Both the position numbers and the translations under genes were made by a program. A stretch of 55,125 nt of DNA from a virus: positions 1 through 55,125 of IMG/VR virus record IMGVR_UViG_3300034351_000046. One strand, written 5' to 3'. Below, in pieces: positions 48,504 to 55,125 of this stretch. A model generated the notes under the pieces. The model did no database searches, was not told the origin of the DNA, and saw only the letters and a program-made list of their open reading frames with translations. Each line of letters starts with the position of its first letter. Position 1 is the first letter of the stretch.

Positions 48504-49250
48504 ATGAAGAGATCAGAGGCTAAAGAGCCTATTGGAAATCCCGTCCTCCCAGGCGGGAAGGAAAAGAAGGAACGCATCATCATCAAGCCGCCCAACTTCG
48601 GGCTGGCTCAATTCACGATCGAGGGGCTCACGCAATTGTGCGTCCATCGATTCTCACAGAAGGTCCTCGAAAGCCTGCGCGGAGAACCCGATGCAGAAAC
48701 CGGGGAGAAAGCACCATCCAAAGCCAAAAAGAAGCCCAAGAAAAAGTACTCCGACGAAGTGCTTTATCATGACGCTCGCTACATCAGCCCGGAGGGCTGG
48801 GACGGAATCCAGGCCAGTGCCTTCCGTAACTGCATGATCTCGGCATGTCGCGTGGGCGGCTTTGAGATGACCAAAGCAAAGCTGAGCCTGTTCTGTGTTC
48901 AGGACGGGTTCGATGCCACTCAACCTCAATTCGGCATCGTCCGAATCTACGGTGAACCGCGCATGGCGATTGACATGGCCAGGGTCTCCCGAGGGGATCC
49001 CTATCCTGTTGTGCGTCCGGTTTACATGCCCTGGCACGCGAAAGTGAAAATCCGATGGGACGCAGATCAATTCCATCTGGATGACGTTGCCAACCTCCTC
49101 TACCGAGCCGGCGTGCAGGTTGGTGTCGGTGAGGGACGCTGGGACAGCAAAAAGTCTGCTGGCCTTGGTTGGGGGCAATTCGCAATCACGGGCATTGAAA
49201 GACTCACTCTCGAAATCCCACAACTACCACCGATTCCACCCATTAAATGA
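48504..49250 (+). CDS. Phage protein with RAMP-like G-rich loop
   Basis: A 248-residue protein. After a basic N-terminus with KKKPKKK linker comes AFRNCMISACRVGGFEMTKAKLSLF, then YMPWHAKVKIRWDADQFHLDDVANLLYRAGVQVGVGEGRWDSKKSAGLGWGQFAI. The pattern (A-F-R-N-x-M-I-x-A-C-R ... GVGEGR-x-DSKKS-x-G-x-GWG-x-F) is shared with a recurring phage protein. The glycine-rich end, G-V-G-E-G-R-x-x-x-x-x-x-G-x-GWG-x-F, resembles the G-loop of RAMP-type RNA-binding proteins; this is a suggestion only. Its leader ends in GAAAGACCACAGT before ATG. Confidence 0.65.
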   Translation: MKRSEAKEPIGNPVLPGGKEKKERIIIKPPNFGLAQFTIEGLTQLCVHRFSQKVLESLRGEPDAETGEKAPSKAKKKPKKKYSDEVLYHDARYISPEGWDGIQASAFRNCMISACRVGGFEMTKAKLSLFCVQDGFDATQPQFGIVRIYGEPRMAIDMARVSRGDPYPVVRPVYMPWHAKVKIRWDADQFHLDDVANLLYRAGVQVGVGEGRWDSKKSAGLGWGQFAITGIERLTLEIPQLPPIPPIK

Positions 49251-49804
49251 GCACCAAAACCAAAGTCGAATTCGGCTATGCGCCGATGCCCAACTCGAAG
49301 CTGAACAAAACTCAGGTTCAGGTTGTGGCCTCCGAATTCAAACGCCTGGAAGAAAAACATCGGGTTCTCAAGCCGGCCACGATTGTCGAGGCCGCTCGCC
49401 CCCAAGGGTCCAGGCTACACCCATTCTTCACCTGGGATGATCGGGCAGCCGCCGAGCAATACCGGCTGATCGAAGCGCAGATGCTTTCCCGATCTGTCCG
49501 CATATTCCAGGTGGGAATCCCACTGGCTGAACAGCCGGTTGTTCGCGCTTGGGTCCATGTGACCGCACATAGCGAGGAGACCGAGTTTGAAGGCCCAGGC
49601 TACATCAGTGTGAATCGTGTTTTGGACGACACTCGCTACCGGGAGCAGATGCTCCAGGAAGCCAGAGATGACATCCGCATTTTTCAGCGCAAGTACGAGG
49701 ACCTCCTCCTTGTGACGGGGGCCATGGAAAGCGTTGAGAAAGTCAAAAGCAAGCTAGCTCCAAAGCCGCGCAGGCGCGGTGGGGCGCGTCACAAAGCGAC
49801 CTAG
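49247..49804 (+). CDS. Hypothetical phage protein of the recombination operon
   Basis: A 185-residue protein. Features: LNKTQVQVVASEFKRLEEKHRVLKPATIVEAARPQGSRLHPFFTWDDRAAAEQYRLIEAQMLSRSV, a strand-rich centre (VRAWVHVTAHSEETEFEGPGYISVNRVL), and a helical C-terminus with a very basic tail (KSKLAPKPRRRGGARHKAT). The LHPFF-x-WDD-x-x-AAE-x-YR pattern is common in phages near RecT-like or replication genes; the role is unknown. It overlaps the previous gene by 4 nt. The following kilobase is non-coding, so it ends this operon. Confidence 0.7.
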   Translation: MSTKTKVEFGYAPMPNSKLNKTQVQVVASEFKRLEEKHRVLKPATIVEAARPQGSRLHPFFTWDDRAAAEQYRLIEAQMLSRSVRIFQVGIPLAEQPVVRAWVHVTAHSEETEFEGPGYISVNRVLDDTRYREQMLQEARDDIRIFQRKYEDLLLVTGAMESVEKVKSKLAPKPRRRGGARHKAT

Positions 49805-50747
49805 CAAGCAAAGCCCTGTAGTGGCGGCGCAGGCGAGTCATGGCCGAGAGTGATTGGTGGAGAGTGTCGATGCCAGGTTAGACATGGCAATGCTGGCACG
49901 ATGCCGCTCCTCCGAGCAAGTCGAGTTCAAACCGAGCGCGATGCAGTATGTCAAGACATGCCATTGCAGGCTCGACCAGCCCCGTCTTGATGCGGCTGGG
50001 AAGGGCAAAGCACAACAAGACATGTCCTGGTTTGGTGCGACCGAGCCAGGCAAGGTCAGGCGTGTCGCGACAAGGCAAAGCTGGCGCGACAATGCGAGTC
50101 CAGCCTGAGATGGGTGCGACGATGCCTGACATGGCAAAGCAATGCAGGCAAGGCGCGATCTGGCGAGCCAGCGCACGTAATGGCGGGGCGCGATGCGTCC
50201 CTGCGCGACATGGCAAAGCTGGCGAGTCGAGCCTCGTTGAGGCGAAGCTAAGCTGAGTTGGGCAATGCAGGCAAAGCGCGAAATGGTCTGGCCTTTTACG
50301 ACGAGGCGGGTCTAAGCGATCCCAGGCTGGCCAAGCGCGAATTGTCAGAACCGAGCGAGCTATGGATTGCCAAAGCAATGCAGGCGGTGAGTGGGGAGCA
50401 TTGACTGGCGAGACTAGTCAAGCCACGACAGTGCAGGCAAGTCGAGTTCGTGCCTAGCCCAGCGTTGCGTGACATGGCTGAGAAGAGCAACGCAGGCAAG
50501 TCGAGGCGGGACACGTACTGACTCGGCACGGCATGACACAGCATGGCAGGCATGGGATGGCGAGACTAGTTGTAGTTTAGCCCGGCCTGGTCCGTCTGAG
50601 CAGGCATGGAATTGCTGGTCAAGTTGTAGCAAGGCGGAACCTGGATTGTCTGGGTGAAGCCAAGCAGGCATGCCCACGCAAAGCAGGGCCAAGTCTAGTG
50701 AAGCCTGACAGTGCAGGTTTGGCTGGGTTTGGCTTGTCGGTAAACCC
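49805..50747 (+). repeat. Degenerate repeat array, about 940 bp, no gene
   Basis: A long non-coding stretch built of short GC-rich words. Phased runs with a five-base period occur (for example AGGCA-AGGCG ... TGGCG-AGCCA-GCGCA around 50145-50180). GCAGGC-type anchors recur at about 50379, 50432, 50491, 50546, 50601, 50664 and 50711, intervals 53, 59, 55, 55, 63 and 47. Exact repeats include TGGCGAGACTAGT (50406-50418 and 50558-50570), GACATGGCAAAGC (about 50128 and 50207) and GCAGGCAAGTCGAG (about 50433 and 50492). Open frames on both strands have low-complexity translations and no start context, so they are rejected. It ends at a strong hairpin upstream of the primase-helicase gene, so origin, structured RNA or a protein-binding array are candidates. 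Confidence 0.6.
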
Positions 50748-50781
50748 GAGTGGCCGGTAGGTTGATTCCTGCCGGCCGCTC
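50748..50781 (+). ncRNA. 14-bp hairpin before the primase-helicase gene
   Basis: GAGTGGCCGGTAGG (50748-50761) pairs with CCTGCCGGCCGCTC (50768-50781) with two G-U wobbles and loop TTGATT. It lies 20 nt before the start codon with only TCAATGGAGTGAACTT between, no T-run. It may terminate the repeat-array transcript, regulate the primase-helicase, or mark a replication start. Confidence 0.55.
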
Positions 50782-50801
50782 ACTTTCAATGGAGTGAACT
50801 T

Positions 50802-52913
50802 ATGGAATTGATCGAACAAGCCGCACGTTATCTTCAGTCGATCCCGCCGGCCATCTCTGGCCAGGGTGGACATTCTCAAACCCTCAACGCCGCCCGAGCC
50901 CTGGTCTGGGGCTTCAACCTTCCCGAGGCTCAAGCCATGGAGCTCCTGAGTCAGTGGAACCAAGGGTGCCAGCCACCCTGGAGCCAGAGGGAGCTCGAGC
51001 ACAAAATCAAGGAGGCCAACAGCAAGGAATTTGGTAAACCGCGCGGCTATCTCCTCTCCAAGAACCAACGCTATCTTTCGCGCAACGCCGCTCGACCAGG
51101 CGTCGAGTCCAAACCCGAGGTGGCTGCCAAACAATACGATCTGAGCACCGCCCAGGAAATCGAACTGCCCAAGGGCAAGCGCGACGGGTTTTTCCAGTTG
51201 CTGGAGGCCTGCTTTAAACCTGGTGAAGGCGTGCGCGTGATGGGCGGCATGGATGAGGAGGGGCATGTGCGGTGTGATCCCCACGGGGGCGTGGTCCTTT
51301 CCAGGGAGGAGTGGATCAGTAAGCTCGAACAGAAGGGCAGCATCAACGCGCTCTACTATCGCCTGGGAGGTCCTCCGCTGGGGGTTTACCTGGGCATCAA
51401 CCCGATGAAAATCGGGGGCGGCAACAAGGATGCCGATGTCACGGCCTATCGCCACTGCCTGCTGGAGTTTGACAAGATCTCCATTCGCGAGCAGTGGGCC
51501 CTGATCGTCCAGTCCAACATCCCCTGCGCGGCCGTCATCTACTCGGGCAACAAATCGATCCACGCCTGGGTGAAGGTCGACGCGCCAGACCGCAAGACCT
51601 ACGACGAACGGGTCAGCGCCATTTACGATCACTTCCGGGAATATCAACCAGATGTCAAAAACAAGAACCCCTCCCGGTTCTCCCGGTGCCCGGATGCCAA
51701 GCGCGATGATACGGTGCAGTATCTCCTGGGCCTGAACCTGGGCGCCGAGTCCTACACCGAGTGGAGCAAGCAACTCCTGGTGGAGGGAATCGGCATCACC
51801 TATTCGGCCAAGGAGGTGCGCGAATACGATCCCACCGAGGACGGCATGACCGTGGCCGGGGATCAATGGCTTCGCAAGGGCGGGTCCTGCATCCTGGTGG
51901 GGCCCTCGGGCGTGGGCAAGTCCAGTCTGGCCTGCCAGATTGCCATGTGCTGGGCCCTGGGCCGGCCCTGCTTTGGAGTGACGCCGGTCAAGCCGCTCAA
52001 GATCCTCTTCCTTCAAGCCGAGAATGACCTGGCCGATTTGCACTCGATGAACATCGGGATTTACCAGGGCCTGGGAATACTCGATCAACCGGAGGCCTTG
52101 GAGATGATCGACCGCAACCTGGTCTACAACCACAACGTGGCCGACACGGGCCACTCCTTCATCGTCGCGTTGCAGAAGCTGGTGGACTACCACGAACCGG
52201 ACCTGGTGATTGTCGATCCCCTGCTCTCATTCATTGGCGATGACGCCAGCCGGCAGGAGATCGTGGGCCGGTTCTTCCGCAACTGGCTCAACCCGATCCT
52301 GCACAATTCCAACGTGGCCTTCATGGGCGTGCATCACACCGGCAAGCCGCCTCAGCAGCAGGAAGGCAAGGGCGGCAAAAAGCCCCCGCGTCGATCCCTG
52401 GCCGAGTGGTCCTACCAGATGATGGGCAGCAGTGAGTTGACCAACTGGGCGCGTGCGGTGGTCCTGCTCAATCAGCTTCCCGAGGGCGACTTCGAGTTGA
52501 TCTTCTCCAAGCGCGGCAAGCGTGCCCAGGCCACGCATCCCAATGGGAGCCCCACGCAAATCGTCCGATTGCGGCATAGTCCTCTGGCAATTTTCTGGGC
52601 CCAGGAGGATCCCCCGGAGGAACCGGTCACCGCTTCGGAATCCGAGCCCCAGGCGGCACCCAACATGACAGCTGGACAAATGGTCCAGACAGTGGCTAGC
52701 TCCAATCTTTATGAGTTCACCAATTCGATCCCCAAAGAGGGCATAAGCAATGCCAGACTGCGCGAGATGATAGTGGACTACGCCGCCAACACTCTGGGGA
52801 TCGACCTGGGCGAACCGAGATCCGGGCGTGTCACGCGCACGCTGGAAGCCCTAGTCCGCAACCACAAACTGAGCCGCAAAGGAAAACTCTACATCAAGGG
52901 GCACGATGCATAA
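50802..52913 (+). CDS. Primase-helicase
   Basis: A 703-residue fusion. Residues 1-85 form a PriCT-like domain (RYLQSIPPAISGQGGHSQTLNAARALVWGFNLPEAQAMELLSQWNQGCQPPWSQRELEHKI). Residues about 180-300 carry primase-like AEP features: RLGGPPLGVYLGINPM, CLLEFDKI (acidic pair near 221) and SGNKSIHAWVKVDA (S-x-H motif near 248). A RecA-type ATPase follows with Walker A GPSGVGKS (367-374) and Walker B DLVIVDPLLSFIGDD, then VHHTGKP and SSELTNWARAVVLL, similar to RepA/AAA_25 phage helicases. The C-terminus is a winged-helix-like part. It would prime and unwind DNA at the phage origin; it follows the repeat array directly. Confidence 0.82.
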   Translation: MELIEQAARYLQSIPPAISGQGGHSQTLNAARALVWGFNLPEAQAMELLSQWNQGCQPPWSQRELEHKIKEANSKEFGKPRGYLLSKNQRYLSRNAARPGVESKPEVAAKQYDLSTAQEIELPKGKRDGFFQLLEACFKPGEGVRVMGGMDEEGHVRCDPHGGVVLSREEWISKLEQKGSINALYYRLGGPPLGVYLGINPMKIGGGNKDADVTAYRHCLLEFDKISIREQWALIVQSNIPCAAVIYSGNKSIHAWVKVDAPDRKTYDERVSAIYDHFREYQPDVKNKNPSRFSRCPDAKRDDTVQYLLGLNLGAESYTEWSKQLLVEGIGITYSAKEVREYDPTEDGMTVAGDQWLRKGGSCILVGPSGVGKSSLACQIAMCWALGRPCFGVTPVKPLKILFLQAENDLADLHSMNIGIYQGLGILDQPEALEMIDRNLVYNHNVADTGHSFIVALQKLVDYHEPDLVIVDPLLSFIGDDASRQEIVGRFFRNWLNPILHNSNVAFMGVHHTGKPPQQQEGKGGKKPPRRSLAEWSYQMMGSSELTNWARAVVLLNQLPEGDFELIFSKRGKRAQATHPNGSPTQIVRLRHSPLAIFWAQEDPPEEPVTASESEPQAAPNMTAGQMVQTVASSNLYEFTNSIPKEGISNARLREMIVDYAANTLGIDLGEPRSGRVTRTLEALVRNHKLSRKGKLYIKGHDA

Positions 52914-52958
52914 CATGTGCCCTTTGCTGCAACGAAACCCCCAAAACGTGAAACAATC

Positions 52959-53537
52959 ATGGACCTATTGAAACGACCCCCGCAACCCAGTGACCAGCCC
53001 TTCACCAGTCTCAACCAGGCCTTTGCCCACTTCTTGGACTCCCACTTCAACGTCCCCGGCAACGTGCCGCCCATCGTCCGCATGGCTTTCATGAAGGGCG
53101 CCTCCTACATGAAGCGGCTGGCGATGTCGACCAAGGAGATGAGTGGCCCTGATCGGGTCATGTTCATCAGCCGGCTCTACAAAGAGATCGAGCAGGAAAT
53201 GGCCTCCATCGATGAGGCTCTGGCCCAGCCGCCGGCTCCGATCCAGCCGCCCCCGCCAGGTCCCGGCATGGATCTGCCCGGAACCGCCCCCGGCCCCCGG
53301 CCCCCGGTGGAGTCGCCCACGGGGGATGCCGCCACGGCCCCGGCGCCGATGATGTGGACCGTCTCGATGGTGCAGGAGTTTGATGCGGCCTTGCGGGGCG
53401 CCCAGCAGGCCCAGGCCTCCACCTTTCCCTTCAAGGGCAAAACCTTTCGGGTGGCCGATGCGCCGGCCATTCTGAATCATCTTCGGCAGGTCTTTGCCGG
53501 GGATCAACCGCAACCGCCACAACCCAGACCCCAATGA
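52959..53537 (+). CDS. Hypothetical protein with helical and Pro-rich parts
   Basis: A 192-residue protein. The first 85 residues are helical (LNQAFAHFLDSHFN, PPIVRMAFMKGASYMKRLA, RVMFISRLYKEIEQEMASIDEAL), the middle (about 88-135) is a Pro/Gly-rich linker, and the C-terminus is a helix-strand part (SMVQEFDAALRGAQQAQASTFPFKGKTFRVADAPAILNHLRQVF). No family is recognised; the modular structure suggests a protein-protein adaptor in replication. A 14-residue longer GTG start exists at 52917; ATG 52959 is preferred. It overlaps the DUF5662-like gene by 4 nt. Confidence 0.6.
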   Translation: MDLLKRPPQPSDQPFTSLNQAFAHFLDSHFNVPGNVPPIVRMAFMKGASYMKRLAMSTKEMSGPDRVMFISRLYKEIEQEMASIDEALAQPPAPIQPPPPGPGMDLPGTAPGPRPPVESPTGDAATAPAPMMWTVSMVQEFDAALRGAQQAQASTFPFKGKTFRVADAPAILNHLRQVFAGDQPQPPQPRPQ

Positions 53538-53998
53538 GTCAATTCTACGATTCAACCCCTGACACCCAAGCCCACATCGCCCTGGTGCGAAAATTCATGC
53601 AGCGGCCCATCGTCAAGCTGATGCATCGAGCCGCCACCCATGACGCCTCCAAGCTGGAGAGCCCCGAAAAGGCGGCTTTCGACAAGCTGACCCCCCGGCT
53701 CAAGGGCCTCAAATACGGCTCGGAGGAATACCGCGCCAGCCTCCGGGAGATGAAGCCGGCCATCGATCACCATTACCAGGTCAACTCCCATCACCCGGAG
53801 CACTATCCCAACGGGATCAACGGCATGAGCCTTTTGGATCTCATGGAGATGTTGTGCGACTGGGGCGCGGCCCAGCAACGGCACGATCCTCCCGGCAACT
53901 TTGAAGCCAGTTTCAAGGTCAACGTGGAGCGGTTCAAGATCGGGCCCCAGCTGGAGTCGATCCTCCGCGCCACGGTCAAGGAGATGGGCTGGGAATGA
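53534..53998 (+). CDS. DUF5662-like protein (HD-related)
   Basis: A 154-residue protein. The pattern HDASKLESPEKAAFDKL ... LKYGSEEYRASLREMKPAIDHHYQVNSHHPEHY ... MSLLDLMEMLCDWGAAQQRH ... FKIGPQLESIL matches the DUF5662 family; His-Asp (HDASK), HHYQ-x-N-x-HHPE and EMLCDW are the expected metal-binding and active-site signs of an HD-type hydrolase. A nucleotide phosphohydrolase role is a reasonable inference, not established. It overlaps genes on both sides by 4 nt. Confidence 0.8.
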   Translation: MSQFYDSTPDTQAHIALVRKFMQRPIVKLMHRAATHDASKLESPEKAAFDKLTPRLKGLKYGSEEYRASLREMKPAIDHHYQVNSHHPEHYPNGINGMSLLDLMEMLCDWGAAQQRHDPPGNFEASFKVNVERFKIGPQLESILRATVKEMGWE

Positions 53999-54309
53999 CC
54001 ACAGAATCCAAACCCACCCTGATCAATGCCAGCGTGTTGGCTGAAGCCGTGACCCAATGGTTCATAAGACGGCGCGTGTATGAATGCCCAAGATGCTACG
54101 GCAAAGGTGTGCAGGGGGGTGGCCGTGGCCACTTCGGGGACTGCAACGGAGATGCGGGGGAGGCCTGGAAGCCTTGCTGGTGGCCGTGCCCCCGATGTCT
54201 TGGGTTTGGGTGGGTGGATCTGGTTTCAGAAATTGAATACAGGGAGTCCCTCGAGGGGGACGAGTTTTCTTCACCAAAATACAGCAGCAAGCGCAAGAGA
54301 GAAGGCTAG
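53995..54309 (+). CDS. Zinc-ribbon protein (DnaJ-like CxxCxGxG motifs)
   Basis: A 104-residue protein. Two motifs, CPRCYGKGV and CPRCLGFGW, with the intervening Gly-rich loop and GDCNGDAGE plus PCWWPC, form a DnaJ-type zinc centre; the usual family motif is CxxCxGxG. The C-terminus is acidic then basic (SSPKYSSKRKREG). Small phage proteins of this kind are common; the partner is unknown. It is 3 nt upstream of the HAD-like gene. Confidence 0.7.
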   Translation: MTTESKPTLINASVLAEAVTQWFIRRRVYECPRCYGKGVQGGGRGHFGDCNGDAGEAWKPCWWPCPRCLGFGWVDLVSEIEYRESLEGDEFSSPKYSSKRKREG

Positions 54310-54312
54310 CCT

Positions 54313-54726
54313 ATGACAGAACACACCTTTGACAAACCCCGAGGCTGGATCGGCATCGATCTGGACGGCACCCTGGCTCACTACACCACCTGGCACACGC
54401 CCGATCACATCGGCGCGCCGATTCCCCGGATGGTTCACCTGGTCAAGCTCCTCCTGGATGCCGGCTGGGATGTTCGCATTCTGACGGCGCGGGTGGGGCC
54501 CCAGAAGCAACCCCAGGATCGGGTCTACGCCGCCCAGGCGATCCGGGCCTGGACCATGAAGCACCTGGGCCAGGAGCTCCCCTGCACCCACGAAAAGGAC
54601 TTCGCCATGGTCTGGATGTTCGATGACCGATGCACCCAGGTGGTCAAAAACTCCGGGGTGCTCATCGGCCGGGAGCATTTGCCCGAGGCCCTCAACACTT
54701 TGGAGGGGTTCGATCCCTCCATTTAA
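54313..54726 (+). CDS. HAD-superfamily phosphatase-like protein
   Basis: A 137-residue protein with HAD motif I IGIDLDGTLAHY (nucleophile Asp in DLDGT), motif II RILTAR, and a Lys/acidic end region WTMKHLGQ ... VWMFDDRCTQV (motif IV-like DD). The fold is compact and without a large cap, as in polynucleotide-phosphatase or small nucleotide phosphatases of phages. The substrate is unknown; nucleotide or DNA-end phosphate is likely because of the neighbours. The start is the ATG after the previous TAG. Confidence 0.82.
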   Translation: MTEHTFDKPRGWIGIDLDGTLAHYTTWHTPDHIGAPIPRMVHLVKLLLDAGWDVRILTARVGPQKQPQDRVYAAQAIRAWTMKHLGQELPCTHEKDFAMVWMFDDRCTQVVKNSGVLIGREHLPEALNTLEGFDPSI

Positions 54727-54770
54727 CCCCCCGTTCCACGTAGAACACCAAACCGAAAGGAAAACACAAC

Positions 54771-55019
54771 ATGCCCGAAGAACCAACTGATCCCAACCAA
54801 CTGGACCCCCAAATCCAACCCGAGGATCCCACCGAACTGAGCCCCGAGACCGCTGCCCGAGTGCAGCCTCAACCCGAGGAACCGGCACCCGAGGCCCAAT
54901 TCGGAGGCCAACCGTGCCCCGGCCCCCATGTGGTGGTCACCCCGGAGGAACCGGCACCCGAGCCTCTGCCCGACAAAAAGGAAGAGGACTGCACGCTGCC
55001 CCAGCAGCCCGAGCAGTAA
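54771..55019 (+). CDS. Acidic, Pro-rich small protein
   Basis: An 82-residue protein built almost only from Pro, Glu, Gln and Asp (PEEPTDPNQLDPQIQPEDPTELSPE) with a repeated EEPAPE segment. It is expected to be disordered. A good ribosome site (AAAGGAAAACACAAC before ATG) and the terminator right after it suggest it is expressed, although no function can be given. It resembles the disordered N-terminal part of the scaffold-like protein in composition only. Confidence 0.55.
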   Translation: MPEEPTDPNQLDPQIQPEDPTELSPETAARVQPQPEEPAPEAQFGGQPCPGPHVVVTPEEPAPEPLPDKKEEDCTLPQQPEQ

Positions 55020-55029
55020 GCCAACCCAC

Positions 55030-55065
55030 GGGGTGTCGGAATCTTGCCGCACTTTCCGACACCCC
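55030..55065 (+). terminator. Rho-independent-like terminator at the right end
   Basis: A perfect 12-bp stem GGGGTGTCGGAA (55030-55041) / TTCCGACACCCC (55054-55065) with a 12-nt loop, followed by CTCTTCTTCG, a pyrimidine-rich tail in place of a pure T-run. It closes the primase-helicase operon 10 bases after its last stop. Confidence 0.8.
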
Positions 55066-55125
55066 CTCTTCTTCGAATCTCGCCCCCCGGACTAACCCGG
55101 ACCAAAAAATCTCCAACTAGCCCAC

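Noticed and set aside
49838-50692. Many open frames on both strands inside the repeat array
   Set aside because: Their translations are built from the same short words (ACIALP, SRLACIALPC and similar), none has a start context, and they change frame with each repeat. They reflect repeat composition.
49805-50747. CRISPR array reading of the repeat region
   Set aside because: There is no constant direct repeat with unique spacers of uniform length; repeats are degenerate, with variable intervals, and no cas genes are near.
1-55125. Terminal direct repeat or circular closure
   Set aside because: Only a short match (AACTAGCCC) is shared by the two ends. No overlap long enough to call circular or terminally redundant DNA is visible.
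1-55125. tRNA, rRNA or tmRNA genes
   Set aside because: No cloverleaf with a T-loop motif GGTTCGANTCC and CCA-type end was found by eye, and no rRNA signature. A covariance-model scan would be needed for a firm no.

Overview
The window looks like most or all of a temperate, short-tailed (podovirus-like) tailed-phage genome or prophage. The large terminase, a 781-residue portal, scaffold, capsid protein, two tail-tube/nozzle-type proteins and a tyrosine integrase are present, while no tape measure, sheath or long-tail tube gene is visible. The host is inferred, not seen. The integrase C-terminal style (HY-x-x-LV-x-P ... YW) and the FYR ending of a secreted FN3 protein remind me of Verrucomicrobiota and relatives. 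There is no host marker gene, tRNA, rRNA or CRISPR array. No terminal repeat is visible, so completeness and topology stay open.

Layout. (1) 1-684: non-coding left end with a G/C palindrome and tandem TTTTGTCTTTACR boxes. (2) 685-3628, minus strand: integrase and small accessory genes, three of them behind one identical 17-nt leader. (3) 3629-4388: putative attP/promoter region with repeated TGCGGACA-type boxes. (4) 4389-6561, plus strand: nine small overlapping genes, including a SpoVG-like protein and a 39-residue membrane peptide. (5) 6551-35086, minus strand: virion genes, read from portal through scaffold, capsid, small Cys-motif proteins, fibre-like proteins and tail nozzle to a 2,729-residue polyvalent protein; terL (22370-24151) is inserted in the opposite orientation. 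(6) 35174-40317, mainly plus strand: a glycan-modification cargo island with two methyltransferases, a pyruvyltransferase-like protein, a fused two-domain glycosyltransferase and another glycosyltransferase. (7) 40314-41947: nuclease and a regulatory switch (HTH, zinc finger, RHH and excisionase-like genes) around an operator with a 13-bp perfect inverted repeat. (8) 42019-49804, plus strand: recombination/replication operon (RecT-like annealase, Cas4/RecB-like nuclease, DUF669-like protein, SF2 helicase) plus a sulfotransferase. (9) 49805-50781: about 1 kb of non-coding degenerate repeats ending in a strong hairpin. (10) 50802-55019: primase-helicase and small nucleotide-metabolism-like genes, closed by a terminator.

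How it works together. Integrase, the excisionase-like gene and the divergent operator fit a lysogeny switch. RecT-like annealase, nuclease and helicase would handle recombination-linked replication, with the primase-helicase acting near the repeat array, which is a candidate origin or non-coding RNA. No DNA polymerase is seen, so the host enzyme is probably used. The glycan island and sulfotransferase would alter host surface polymers (lysogenic conversion or superinfection exclusion) or decorate virions. No endolysin was recognised; lysis candidates are a lipoprotein with an internal membrane segment, a membrane-anchored coiled coil and a small one-TM peptide.

Most notable: the repeat array before the primase-helicase, the chain of hairpins between a terminator and the capsid gene, a family of short CxxCLS-x-x-QL modules spread over four adjacent virion-region genes, the shared C-terminal ADEEIEAAAM tag of the scaffold and a small capsid-adjacent protein, Sec-type signal peptides on virion-region proteins, and the glycan/sulfate cargo.
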